64,000 bases of DNA from Alkalibacterium sp. 20. GTDB taxonomy: Bacteria; Bacillota; Bacilli; Lactobacillales; Carnobacteriaceae_A. Of this stretch, positions 50,101 to 58,250 are shown piece by piece (within the stretch, counting starts at the first letter, position 1; the number at the start of each line of letters is the position of its first letter). The stretch is from positions 1 to 64,000 of the forward strand of contig NZ_LSRN01000089.1 of the NCBI RefSeq assembly GCF_001885615.1, in the 5' to 3' direction. The notes beneath the pieces are model-generated. The model ran no database searches. It was not told the origin of the DNA and saw nothing but the letters and a program-made list of their open reading frames with translations. Position numbers and translations under genes: made by a program.

Positions 50101-50951
50101 GCTATACCTATCAGAAAGGTACACCATTTGAAAGCAAAGCCATTTATGACATTAATCTTTCCATCAAAGACGGCTCCTTCACTGCCATAGTTGGTCACAC
50201 AGGCAGTGGGAAATCAACGGTATTGCAGCATCTAAATGCCTTGAAAAAACCCACTGAAGGTGTGGTCACGATCGGTGACCGTGTGATCACGCGTATGTCA
50301 GAAAATAAAGGCCTTAAATCGCTGCGTAAAAAAGTGGGGATCGTCTTCCAGTTTCCAGAAGCCCAGTTGTTTGAAGAAACAGTCGGCAAAGATATTGCTT
50401 TTGGCCCTAAAAACTTCGGTATGACTGAAAAGGAAGGGCTCGAAAAAGCCAGAGAACTCTTGCCTGTAGTTGGATTGGACGAAACGTTCATGGAACGTTC
50501 TCCGTTTGACTTATCCGGGGGACAAATGAGACGGGTCGCTATTGCCGGCGTGTTGGCTATGGAACCAGAAGTACTGGTTCTAGACGAACCTACGGCAGGT
50601 CTAGATCCTCAGGGTCGTAAAGAAATAATGGATATGTTCCACAGTTTATATAAAAATAAAGGCTTGACCATCGTTTTAGTTACGCATCAGATGGATGATG
50701 TGGCAGCGTATGCGGACCATATGATTGTTCTTGGAGGTGGGACCGTTATGAAAGAAGGACACCCAAGAGATATCTTCCAGGAAACGGACTGGCTAACTAG
50801 TATGCAGCTCGGTGTTCCTTCAACGGTCAGGTTTGCACATGAACTGGAAGAGAAATTCAAGTGGACGTTCGATCCGCTGCCGCTAACGACTGATGACTTA
50901 GCCAGACAGATAAAAGAGAAGCTAACCAGTAAGGGCGGTGAACGCTCATGA
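50076..50951 (+). CDS. ecfA2: ECF transporter ATPase EcfA2
   Basis: This 291-residue second ATPase has Walker A GHTGSGKST, signature LSGGQMRR and Walker B VLVLDEPTAGLDPQGR. The start ATG 50076 lies inside ecfA1, and its stop overlaps ecfT by four bases (ATGA), so the three genes are translationally coupled. Confidence 0.96.
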   Translation: MDIGFQDVGYTYQKGTPFESKAIYDINLSIKDGSFTAIVGHTGSGKSTVLQHLNALKKPTEGVVTIGDRVITRMSENKGLKSLRKKVGIVFQFPEAQLFEETVGKDIAFGPKNFGMTEKEGLEKARELLPVVGLDETFMERSPFDLSGGQMRRVAIAGVLAMEPEVLVLDEPTAGLDPQGRKEIMDMFHSLYKNKGLTIVLVTHQMDDVAAYADHMIVLGGGTVMKEGHPRDIFQETDWLTSMQLGVPSTVRFAHELEEKFKWTFDPLPLTTDDLARQIKEKLTSKGGERS

Positions 50952-51745
50952 TGGATAAACTGATATTTGGACGCTATATCCCAGGTGATTCACTGATCCA
51001 CCGTTTGGATCCTAGAACTAAATTGATAGGTGCAATCTCGTTTATCATTATCATTTTTCTGGCAAATAACTGGATTTCATACTTAGCTCTGATCGTTTTT
51101 GTATTAACGGCGGTCAAGCTTTCTGGTATCAATCCAAAATTCTTTATCAATGGTGTAAAGCCACTTATTTGGCTGATTCTGTTCACGGTCATACTGCAGA
51201 TCTTGTTTACGAGTGGACAGACCATCTGGTTCAGATTCGGCCCGATCATCATTTCTCAAGAAGGCTTGCTGAACGGTGTCTATATCTTTTTCCGTTTTGT
51301 GTTGATTATTTTTATGTCGACCATCTTGACGTTAACGACGATGCCATTATCTTTAACGGATGCGATCGAGTTCCTGTTACGTCCGCTGAATGCCGTTAAA
51401 GTTCCTGTTCACGAAATTGCCCTGATGTTATCTATTGCCCTGCGTTTCGTGCCGACATTAATGGATGAAACCGAAAAAATAATGAACGCTCAGCGCGCAC
51501 GTGGAATCGATTTCGGTGAGGGAAATATCTATGAACAAATGAAATCAATTGTTCCGTTACTGATCCCGCTGTTCGTCAGCTCCTTTAACCGGGCGGAAGA
51601 ATTGGCCACAGCGATGGAAGCCCGCGGATACAAGGGCGGCGAAGGCCGAACGAAATACCGTCAGTTGTCCTGGGAAACCAGAGACACATCGGTAATGGTT
51701 GCCTTCGGTGTCCTCTCCGTTGTATTATTTTTATTAAGATCATAA
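50948..51745 (+). CDS. ecfT: ECF transporter transmembrane component EcfT
   Basis: This 265-residue membrane protein has about five to six helices. Its two Ala-Arg-Gly coupling motifs (AQRARGIDFGEG and AMEARGYKGGEGR) touch the two ATPases. ATG 50948 overlaps the ecfA2 stop, and the next ATG at 50951 is an alternative. A terminator follows. Confidence 0.95.
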   Translation: MMDKLIFGRYIPGDSLIHRLDPRTKLIGAISFIIIIFLANNWISYLALIVFVLTAVKLSGINPKFFINGVKPLIWLILFTVILQILFTSGQTIWFRFGPIIISQEGLLNGVYIFFRFVLIIFMSTILTLTTMPLSLTDAIEFLLRPLNAVKVPVHEIALMLSIALRFVPTLMDETEKIMNAQRARGIDFGEGNIYEQMKSIVPLLIPLFVSSFNRAEELATAMEARGYKGGEGRTKYRQLSWETRDTSVMVAFGVLSVVLFLLRS

Positions 51746-51749
51746 GCAG

Positions 51750-51780
51750 AAGGATAAAGATGAGAATCTTTATCCTTTTT
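51750..51780 (+). terminator. Intrinsic terminator after ecfT
   Basis: AAGGATAAAGAT (51750-51761) and ATCTTTATCCTT (51766-51777) with a GAGA loop, followed by T residues. Confidence 0.9.
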
Positions 51781-51909
51781 CCTTTATATTAAAAGAAGAG
51801 ATACTTGTCTAAGGACTAGTATGCACATCATGAAGAGTTTGTTAAGGGATATAGTAAAGCGGTAAGTGCCGATTAGCTTTACTCGTGCAGAAGAAAGACC
51901 TGGGTAATA

Positions 51910-52018
51910 CCAATAGGGTTTTGCTTAGGCATGTTCGCCTAAGCATTCATCTTGAGTGAGGCTAAGAAGCACCAATTAAACATAATCAGGAAAAAAGAGT
52001 ATTGACTAGGGCAGATAA
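51910..52018. repeat. Diverged dispersed copy of the 51-bp repeat family
   Basis: Segments match the array near 9.0 kb: CAATAGGGTTTTGCTTAGGC (about 51911-51930) against CAAATAGGTTTTACTTCGGC, GAGTGAGGCTAAGAAG (51954-51969) against GAGTGATGCTAAGAAG, and ATTAAACATAATCAGGAAAA against ATTAAACATACCCAGGAAAA. It includes a 9-bp hairpin TGCTTAGGC/GCCTAAGCA (51922-51945). Just downstream AGGATTAG/CTAATCCT (52023-52046) forms another hairpin. The spacer 51781-52111 holds no gene. Confidence 0.7.
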
Positions 52019-52111
52019 AGTCAGGATTAGGCACGAGGCTAATCCTATCTATCTTAAGGAGCTTAAAGTAGTATTGAAGAAGACTTATGCAACATGAAAA
52101 GGACGATGAAA

Positions 52112-52897
52112 ATGACAGTTTTGAGATATAAAGCAAAAATCGTATACGATGGCACACAATTTTCCGGGTTCCAAGTGCAGCCCGATATGCGGACGGTTCA
52201 GGGAGACTTGGAAAAAGCTGTGACCAAGCTAGCCAAAGGACAAGAAGTCCGCGTTCACGGAGCAGGCCGTACGGATGCCGGTGTTCACGCGAGAGGACAG
52301 ATCATACATTTTGATTTTCCTTTTGAGATCGACGCGGATGGCTTGATGCTCGGGATGAATTCAGTGACATCCTCTGAAATTACTATTTTAGACGTTGAAC
52401 GCGTAGAAGACACCTTTCATGCGCGTTATCTGGCCAAAGGGAAGAAATATACATACCGTGTTGACAATAACCAGTTTCGTGATCCTTTTTTAAGATACTA
52501 CAGTCATTATCACCGCTATCCGATGAATAAAGAAAAAGTAGAAAAAGCTCTGGCGCAGCTTGCCGGCACACATGACTTCACGAGCTTTGCCTCGACGCAT
52601 TCTGACAAGGAAAACAAAGTGCGTACCCTCTATCAGGCATCGGTGGAAGTGAATGAAGACACGAATGAGTGGGTATTCACGTTTGTCGGGAACGGCTTTT
52701 TATATAATATGATTCGGATCCTGATCGGGACGCTTCTGGAAGTCGCTGACGGCAGACGCAAGCCGGAGGAAATTCAGGGCATTATCGCGGCAGAAGATCG
52801 CGAAGCTGCCGGAATGACCTTGTCGCCTGTCGGGTTATGCATGGAAGAAGTATACTATGAAATGGAAGACATTCCCGGGTACCCAAAGGAGGAATAA
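52112..52897 (+). CDS. truA: tRNA pseudouridine(38-40) synthase TruA
   Basis: This 261-residue enzyme makes pseudouridine at tRNA positions 38-40. The catalytic Asp55 is in GAGRTDAGVHARGQ. I start at ATG 52112 (MTVLRYKAKIVYDG), nine bases after AAAGGA. The upstream ATG codons at 52094 and 52106 have no proper spacing. In many Lactobacillales rplM-rpsI follow truA. Here a kinase gene follows instead. Confidence 0.94.
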   Translation: MTVLRYKAKIVYDGTQFSGFQVQPDMRTVQGDLEKAVTKLAKGQEVRVHGAGRTDAGVHARGQIIHFDFPFEIDADGLMLGMNSVTSSEITILDVERVEDTFHARYLAKGKKYTYRVDNNQFRDPFLRYYSHYHRYPMNKEKVEKALAQLAGTHDFTSFASTHSDKENKVRTLYQASVEVNEDTNEWVFTFVGNGFLYNMIRILIGTLLEVADGRRKPEEIQGIIAAEDREAAGMTLSPVGLCMEEVYYEMEDIPGYPKEE

Positions 52898-52900
52898 CGC

Positions 52901-53647
52901 ATGGTTCATAAGCAATATAAAGTGACCGGCCATCTGATCGATGTGTCATATATAGAAAAAGAAGTGAATGAGATCTTCAAACCTTTACTTGAAAAACTTG
53001 TTATGCTCAGGAAAGAGAAGAATGAGCGTGTCATCGTGTATTTGGCTGCACCTCCCGGGGCCGGCAAGACGATCTTATCTTTATACTTGGAAGATCTATA
53101 TAATGAACAGGGATACACGTATACGTTCCAGTCGATTGCGATGGACGGGTTTCATCACGACAATGACTACTTGAATCAGCACACGATCATTAGAAACGGC
53201 AGAGAAGACCTTTTAAAGAAATACAAAGGAATACCCGATTCGTTTGATCTAACCTCGTTAACAGAGAAAATTGAGGCTCTCACACAACATCAGCAAGTCA
53301 ACTGGCCAACTTATGACCGGGCTTTACATGATGTCTCGATAGAAACGATCTCGGTGGATGCCGATATTGTGCTGATCGAAGGGAATTATTTGCTTTTGGA
53401 AAAAGAGGGTTGGAATGAACTTAAAGAGTACAGTGATTACACCCTATTCATTCAAACCACTCTTTCGAATATAGAGGACCGACTGATTGAAAGAAAACAA
53501 TTGGGTGGGGCCACTCCAGCAGAAGCGATGAGCCACTACGAGCAGACAGATAAAGTCAATGCTGAACTGGTTTTATCACATTCTGCCAAAGCGGATCTAA
53601 CTCTGGAATTAACCAGCGACGGTCAGTTGAAAGAAATTTCAATTTAA
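52901..53647 (+). CDS. P-loop nucleoside/nucleotide kinase family protein
   Basis: This 248-residue kinase has a P-loop APPGAGKT (residues 50-57), the substrate-side MDGFHHDN around Asp83, the IEGNYLLL segment and a lid region near 195-205. It belongs to the uridine kinase/pantothenate kinase-like superfamily, in the branch annotated as nucleoside/nucleotide kinase or fructose-transport-system kinase. The substrate is not certain. AAAGGAGG precedes ATG 52901, and it lies three bases after truA, so the two are probably co-transcribed. Confidence 0.8.
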   Translation: MVHKQYKVTGHLIDVSYIEKEVNEIFKPLLEKLVMLRKEKNERVIVYLAAPPGAGKTILSLYLEDLYNEQGYTYTFQSIAMDGFHHDNDYLNQHTIIRNGREDLLKKYKGIPDSFDLTSLTEKIEALTQHQQVNWPTYDRALHDVSIETISVDADIVLIEGNYLLLEKEGWNELKEYSDYTLFIQTTLSNIEDRLIERKQLGGATPAEAMSHYEQTDKVNAELVLSHSAKADLTLELTSDGQLKEISI

Positions 53648-53716
53648 AGTTCGAATCCATTATTTCTCCATAACTAACTTATATACTTTGGTTAAGAAGT
53701 AAGGGAGGCGTTAAAA

Positions 53717-54442
53717 ATGATGAACAAAAAAGTAACTATATTAACAGTAGGTGTGTTGGGATTAGGCGGTTTGGCCGCTTTAAACACTGATTTTGCAGCT
53801 GCTGAAGAAAATACAGTAGACGCTTCAGCAGAACAGTCAGGTGTGTTTGGTTGGATGCAAGAGCACATGGGTCAAGGGTTCCAGGGATTTAACAGGGGCG
53901 AAAATACAGAAGGAGAATTCCAGCCTGGTTCTGGACCATTTAACCGTTCAGGTCAAGGACATATGGGCCAAGGCATGCATGGTGGAAGCGGTCTGGGCAA
54001 TGGCTACGGCCATGGTTACGGAGCACAACAGTTCCAGGATGACGAATGGTTGGAAGAACGTGAAGCATTCAGAGAAGAGCAATTCGAAAATTTTGATCCA
54101 GATATGAGTGAAGAAGAATTTGAAGCATGGTTTGAAGAACATGACGCATTGAGAAGCGAGCGTTTTGGAGCGATGCATCCAGAGTGGGATGAAGAGTCGC
54201 TTGAAGAACGCGAGGCATTCAGAAAAGAACAGTTCAAAAACTTCGATCCAGATATGAGTGAAGAAGAACTTGAAGCATGGTTTGAAGAACACGATGCATT
54301 GAGAAGTGAGCATTTTGGAGCGATGCATCCGGAATGGGATGAAGAAACACTGCAAAAGCGCGACGAACTGAGAGAAGAACGTGAATCTTTCAGAAACGAA
54401 CGCCGCCAAAATAATCGTCCATTCGAGGATTCAGAAGAATAA
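53717..54442 (+). CDS. Secreted Gly/His/Met-rich protein with two 50-residue acidic repeats
   Basis: I do not recognise this 241-residue protein as a named family. It has a signal peptide with a cleavage site near AAA-EE (residues 27-31). A Gly/Met/His-rich stretch follows (about 46-102, with MQEHMGQGF and GHMGQGMHGG). Two tandem 50-residue repeats lie at 112-161 and 162-211, each with FDPDMSEEE and ending FGAMHPEWDEE. The MHPE-W-x4-L-x-E pattern recurs in the small secreted protein at 61822-62157. The composition suggests extracellular metal binding, and its place beside a two-component system and a copper locus supports that. GGGAGG precedes ATG 53717. Confidence 0.8.
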   Translation: MMNKKVTILTVGVLGLGGLAALNTDFAAAEENTVDASAEQSGVFGWMQEHMGQGFQGFNRGENTEGEFQPGSGPFNRSGQGHMGQGMHGGSGLGNGYGHGYGAQQFQDDEWLEEREAFREEQFENFDPDMSEEEFEAWFEEHDALRSERFGAMHPEWDEESLEEREAFRKEQFKNFDPDMSEEELEAWFEEHDALRSEHFGAMHPEWDEETLQKRDELREERESFRNERRQNNRPFEDSEE

Positions 54443-54450
54443 ACGAAACC

Positions 54451-54485
54451 AACAAAATGACCTTTCCAGGAAGGTCATTTTTGTT
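54451..54485 (+). terminator. Intrinsic terminator after the repeat protein
   Basis: AACAAAATGACCTT (54451-54464) pairs with AAGGTCATTTTTGTT (54471-54485), with one bulged T. The loop is TCCAGG. Confidence 0.8.
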
Positions 54486-54547
54486 AAATCAGCTTATCAG
54501 TGGTAGTATGATTTTAGAGAAAATTTATAACGATTTGAGGTGAGCCT

Positions 54548-55252
54548 ATGCATGTATTAATTGTCGATGATGAACAGTCGATCTTGGATATCATTGAAGC
54601 CTATTTGAATACGAAGAATTACCGCGTGAGTCGGGCTGAAACAGGTCAGCAGGCACTCCAGATCGTTGAGAATGAAGAGATCGACTTCATTATTCTAGAT
54701 ATCATGCTACCCGATTTATCAGGATGGGAAGTCTGCCAGCAGGTCAGAGAAACATCGGCGGTTCCCATCATACTACTTACTGCCAAATCAACGGAACAAG
54801 ATGTGCTGAAAGGACTGAACATGGGCGCGGATGATTATATCAAAAAACCCTTTAGTCCCAAAGAGTTGATTGCACGCATGGAAGCCGTCTACAGGCGGTC
54901 AGGCTTTTCAAGAGAAAATGAAACCAGATGGTCCTTCAATCAGAACCGGTTGATCATTTATCCTGAACGTCTGGAAGTTGAGGCGAGCGATAGAGCCATC
55001 AACTTGACGCACACCGAATTTCAACTGCTTAAACTGATGGCTGAACATCCTCAGCAAGCTTTTTCGCGCGAACACCTACTGGAATCGGTGAAGGGGCTGG
55101 AAGCCTCAGCGATGGATCGCGTGATTGACTCGCATATCAAAAACCTAAGAGCAAAGATTGAAGCTGATCCGAAAGAACCGACGTTTATTTTGACGGTCCA
55201 CGGTGTAGGTTATCGATTCGGAGGTAAAAAAGATGAAGACCACACTATTTAG
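54548..55252 (+). CDS. OmpR/PhoB-family response regulator
   Basis: This 234-residue response regulator has a receiver domain with phosphoacceptor Asp51 (IILDIM), acidic pocket Asp7-Asp8 and Lys near residue 100 (IKKPF). A winged-helix DNA-binding domain (about 130-230) ends VHGVGYRFGG. It overlaps the sensor kinase gene by 20 bases. The neighbouring genes suggest metal or envelope stress as the signal. Confidence 0.94.
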   Translation: MHVLIVDDEQSILDIIEAYLNTKNYRVSRAETGQQALQIVENEEIDFIILDIMLPDLSGWEVCQQVRETSAVPIILLTAKSTEQDVLKGLNMGADDYIKKPFSPKELIARMEAVYRRSGFSRENETRWSFNQNRLIIYPERLEVEASDRAINLTHTEFQLLKLMAEHPQQAFSREHLLESVKGLEASAMDRVIDSHIKNLRAKIEADPKEPTFILTVHGVGYRFGGKKDEDHTI

Positions 55253-56609
55253 AAAGCTGTTTATACTGTTTCTAACTGGGAGTGCTCTTTTCATCTTTTT
55301 ATTCAGTTTTCTCACGTTTCAACTCACGGAAAATCAGTTTGATCATTACCTTAGTGACCGATTCGTGCAGTCACGCGAGACGCTCGTCGGCCAGCTGGAA
55401 GAAAGCTACGTCGAGTACGGTGAGTGGAACACGGATGCGCTGGCGGGCATCAACTGGACCGGGATGCAGTCTCAAATCATGTTTACGGTCGTTACCCCTT
55501 CAGGAGAAGAAATCGTGCCTGAAGTAGGGATGATGTCAGATGGTCGCCGCATGATGCACGGAAATGGCAGTGCGATGCTGGAAACTGACGGAGATATACT
55601 GACGGAAACGATAGATTTATATGCGGATGATGTACCTATCGGAACAGCACAGCTGCAGTACCCGGGTGTACCGGATTATTCCGATCATGAACAGCAGTTT
55701 ATCAGCGACTTGCTTGGCATGCTTGCCATTATCGCCGTTATTTCAATTATAGCAGCCGCGGTAGCCGCCTATTTGCTGTCCAAACGTTTGAGTAAACCGA
55801 TCATAGAAACAAGCGATTTGACGGAAGCCATTGCCGATGGGGATTACAGCAGGCGACTCGAGCATCCTGAACCGATAGAAGAACTGAATAAACTGCAGAC
55901 CAATGTCAATACGCTTGCGGATCAGTTAGCCATGCAGCAGACGATGCGGAACCAGCTCGTTTCTGACTTGGCTCATGAAGTCCGCACCCCTTTGACTACT
56001 TTGCAGGGAAACATCGAAGCCATGATGGACGGCGTCTGGCCGATGACTACAGAGCGGCTGGCACTGATCGAATTGGAAGTGAATCGCTTATCGCAGTTGA
56101 TTGAAAAGATCGATCATATCGATGATGTCCAGTATCAGCAAAACGAGCTGAAGCTTGAGACCTTTGACCTGACCAAGCGCGTGGGTCAGATAGCAACGAT
56201 CTACGAGCAGCGGGCGATGGAGAAAAAGATAGGATTAACGGTTGTCGGAGATCCTCTTCGGATCGAAGCGGATATCAGTCAGATCAGTCAGGTCATCACC
56301 AATCTCATTACGAATGCGATCAAGTTCACACCTGAAAAAGGAAAAATCACGGTTGACGTGAAAGAAGCGGATGGGTTTTGTCATCTTCTCGTTTCAGATA
56401 CTGGTAAAGGCATAAGCAAAGAGAACCAGCAACAGATCTTTAATCGCTTTTATCAGGTCGAACCTTCGAGAAATACCAAGATCGAGGGTCAGGGACTCGG
56501 ACTGGCAGTCGTAAAAAGTATCATAGATGCCCATCATGGTAAAATCAGAGTCGAGAGTGACGAAGGAAAAGGATCCGTGTTCGCGGTTATCCTTCCTATA
56601 AAACAATAA
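55233..56609 (+). CDS. Sensor histidine kinase with Met/His-rich extracellular loop
   Basis: This 458-residue kinase has TM1 (about 9-29), an extracytoplasmic domain (30-160), TM2 (about 161-183), HAMP, a dimerisation domain with His248 in SDLAHEVRTPL, and an HATPase domain (N box LITNAIKFTP, DTGKGI, GQGLGLAV). The extracytoplasmic loop carries Met100, Met101, Met107, Met108, His109 and Met115 within sixteen residues, a composition suited to Cu(I) or Ag(I) sensing. Which genes the pair controls is unknown. The flanking secreted proteins and the cop genes are candidates. Confidence 0.92.
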   Translation: MKTTLFRKLFILFLTGSALFIFLFSFLTFQLTENQFDHYLSDRFVQSRETLVGQLEESYVEYGEWNTDALAGINWTGMQSQIMFTVVTPSGEEIVPEVGMMSDGRRMMHGNGSAMLETDGDILTETIDLYADDVPIGTAQLQYPGVPDYSDHEQQFISDLLGMLAIIAVISIIAAAVAAYLLSKRLSKPIIETSDLTEAIADGDYSRRLEHPEPIEELNKLQTNVNTLADQLAMQQTMRNQLVSDLAHEVRTPLTTLQGNIEAMMDGVWPMTTERLALIELEVNRLSQLIEKIDHIDDVQYQQNELKLETFDLTKRVGQIATIYEQRAMEKKIGLTVVGDPLRIEADISQISQVITNLITNAIKFTPEKGKITVDVKEADGFCHLLVSDTGKGISKENQQQIFNRFYQVEPSRNTKIEGQGLGLAVVKSIIDAHHGKIRVESDEGKGSVFAVILPIKQ

Positions 56610-56668
56610 AACATACAAGGAAATAAAATTTGAAATAAAATAAAAAAAAGAAAGTAGTGGAAATTAGA

Positions 56669-57280
56669 ATGAAAAAATTAATATTATTAGGATTAAGTAC
56701 AACGTTTATCTTGATGGGGTGTACAGATACTAGCGACACCACTGAGCCAACTGAGCCAACTGATTCGAATACAGAGATGAATGTTGCCGAAGATGATGCT
56801 GTCCAAGATGAAATGGACGAAATGGACGAAATCGATGAAATGGCAGAAATGGACCATGATGGAGAAATCCCAACTGATTTGAAAAAAGCTGAAGAGCCTA
56901 CATTCCCTGAAGGAAGTATTGCCATCATTACGGCGGCGCACATGCCAGGAATGGAAGGGGCAGAAGCTACGATAGTGGGCGCATTCGACACAACCGTTTA
57001 TGAAGTAAGTTATACGCCTACTACAGGTGAAGAGAGAGTGACAAATCACCGTTGGGTCATACAGGAAGACTTGGCAGAGGGAACAGATGTAGCAGAGGCT
57101 GGCGATGAAGTTATTCTTGATGCCGAACATATGGCAGGCATGCAAGGGGCTACCGCCATAGTTGAGGAAGTTTATACTGGAACTGTTTACGCTGTCGATT
57201 ATGACGCGACTACAGATGGCGAAAGAGTAACCAATCATATGTGGATGACTGAGGAAGAATTGGAAGCTCCGGAAGAGTAA
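56669..57280 (+). CDS. YdhK family lipoprotein (two DUF1541 domains)
   Basis: This 203-residue lipoprotein has lipobox LMGC (Cys18), an acidic Met-rich linker (47-64, DEMDEMDEIDEMAEMDHD) and two DUF1541 copies. Each copy contains an HMxGM motif (91-95 and 154-158) and an ERVTNH motif (to 127 and 190). YdhK proteins occur near copper and metal resistance genes, and their biochemistry is not established. The repeated Met/His pairs suggest Cu(I) binding on the cell surface. I prefer ATG 56669 over GTG 56657 because it gives a proper signal peptide. It ends at a strong terminator. Confidence 0.9.
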   Translation: MKKLILLGLSTTFILMGCTDTSDTTEPTEPTDSNTEMNVAEDDAVQDEMDEMDEIDEMAEMDHDGEIPTDLKKAEEPTFPEGSIAIITAAHMPGMEGAEATIVGAFDTTVYEVSYTPTTGEERVTNHRWVIQEDLAEGTDVAEAGDEVILDAEHMAGMQGATAIVEEVYTGTVYAVDYDATTDGERVTNHMWMTEEELEAPEE

Positions 57281-57326
57281 TCATCTTAACTTTTGCCTTC
57301 CAGCAAATTTTGAAAATAAAATATGT

Positions 57327-57376
57327 AACGACCTCAAAAGATAGAGTGTAATCTACCTTTTGAGGTCGTTTTTTTA
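57327..57376 (+). terminator. Intrinsic terminator after the YdhK gene
   Basis: AACGACCTCAAAAG (57327-57340) and CTTTTGAGGTCGTT (57357-57370), then T residues to 57376. Confidence 0.9.
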
Positions 57377-57512
57377 TTAGTAAAATAATTATATGTGGTG
57401 GATGAATGGCTATGTTCTGAAATAAATATTTCTTCTAAAGTTATATATATCGGAGAAATGCGTAATGGTTTGAATGGATATAAGAGTAATTATTATGAGA
57501 AAACAAAAACTC

Positions 57513-57572
57513 TTGACAAGTATCGTTTACAAGCGTAAACTTTAATCATGGTATACGATTACGTTTGTAAAC
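57513..57572 (+). promoter_or_regulatory. copY promoter with two cop-box operators
   Basis: TTGACA (57513-57518) and TAAACT (57536-57541) with a 17-base spacer. Operator 1, TACAAGCGTA (57528-57537), overlaps spacer and -10. Operator 2, TACGTTTGTA (57560-57569), reads TACAAACGTA on the other strand and lies between -10 and start codon. Both fit the KACANNYGTA cop box bound by CopY-type repressors. Confidence 0.88.
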
Positions 57573-57585
57573 AGGAGGTTAGAGG

Positions 57586-58059
57586 ATGAATATAAAAGCA
57601 GTTCCCCCTCATATAACAGATGCCGAATGGGAAGTCATGAGGGTTGTGTGGGCTAATAAGCATGTAACCAGCAAAGAGGTCATCCTTATTTTGGAATCAA
57701 AAATGAATTGGAAACAGACAACGGTTAAGACTCTTTTAGGTCGCTTGGTTGAAAAAGGAGTCTTGGATACTGAGCAGGATGGGAGGAAATATATTTATAA
57801 AACAAAGTTTGAAGAGATGGTTTTTATTAAAGACTATGCAAACAATCTATTCCAGCGAATATGCAAGAAGGATATCGGTCATGTAATCGAAGATATAATT
57901 AAAGAACAAACACTAAGCTTTAACGATATAAAAAAAATTGAAGAGACTTTGATGAATAAAAAAGAGCTCGCTATTTCTGAAGTCGACTGTCAGTGCATAT
58001 CGGGACAATGTGAATGTTCTCTGCATCAACATGGTGAAAAACCGAAATCAGCTGGTTAA
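57586..58059 (+). CDS. copY: CopY/TcrY family copper-responsive repressor
   Basis: This 157-residue repressor has a BlaI/MecI-type winged-helix N-terminal domain (about 10-75, TDAEWEVMRVVW) and a C-terminal CxCx4CxC metal site: Cys135, Cys137, Cys142, Cys144. Zinc keeps such proteins on DNA, and Cu(I) displaces it to induce transcription. AGGAGG lies seven bases before ATG 57586. It is first in the unit with copA, and two cop boxes precede it, so it is autoregulated. Confidence 0.95.
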   Translation: MNIKAVPPHITDAEWEVMRVVWANKHVTSKEVILILESKMNWKQTTVKTLLGRLVEKGVLDTEQDGRKYIYKTKFEEMVFIKDYANNLFQRICKKDIGHVIEDIIKEQTLSFNDIKKIEETLMNKKELAISEVDCQCISGQCECSLHQHGEKPKSAG

Positions 58060-58250
58060 GATATATTAAGAATTATAAATAGCACCACTTTTATAGTTTA
58101 TAAAATCGGTAGAACTAAAAATATAAATCGATTTTAAAATAACATAACGCATTCAACCCTCTTTGAAATATGGTAGTCGATATAATATTTAATGGTTCAC
58201 AGGGTCATCCCAATAAAAACCCTAAATAAAATATATAAGGAGCAATTGAA

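Noticed and set aside
53948..54409. Long reverse ORF (153 codons) under the secreted repeat protein
   Set aside because: Shadow of the Glu/Phe-rich repeats on the other strand; the forward frame has the signal peptide and binding site.
56693..57238. Long reverse ORF (181 codons) under the YdhK gene
   Set aside because: Shadow frame; the forward gene has a lipobox and two DUF1541 domains.
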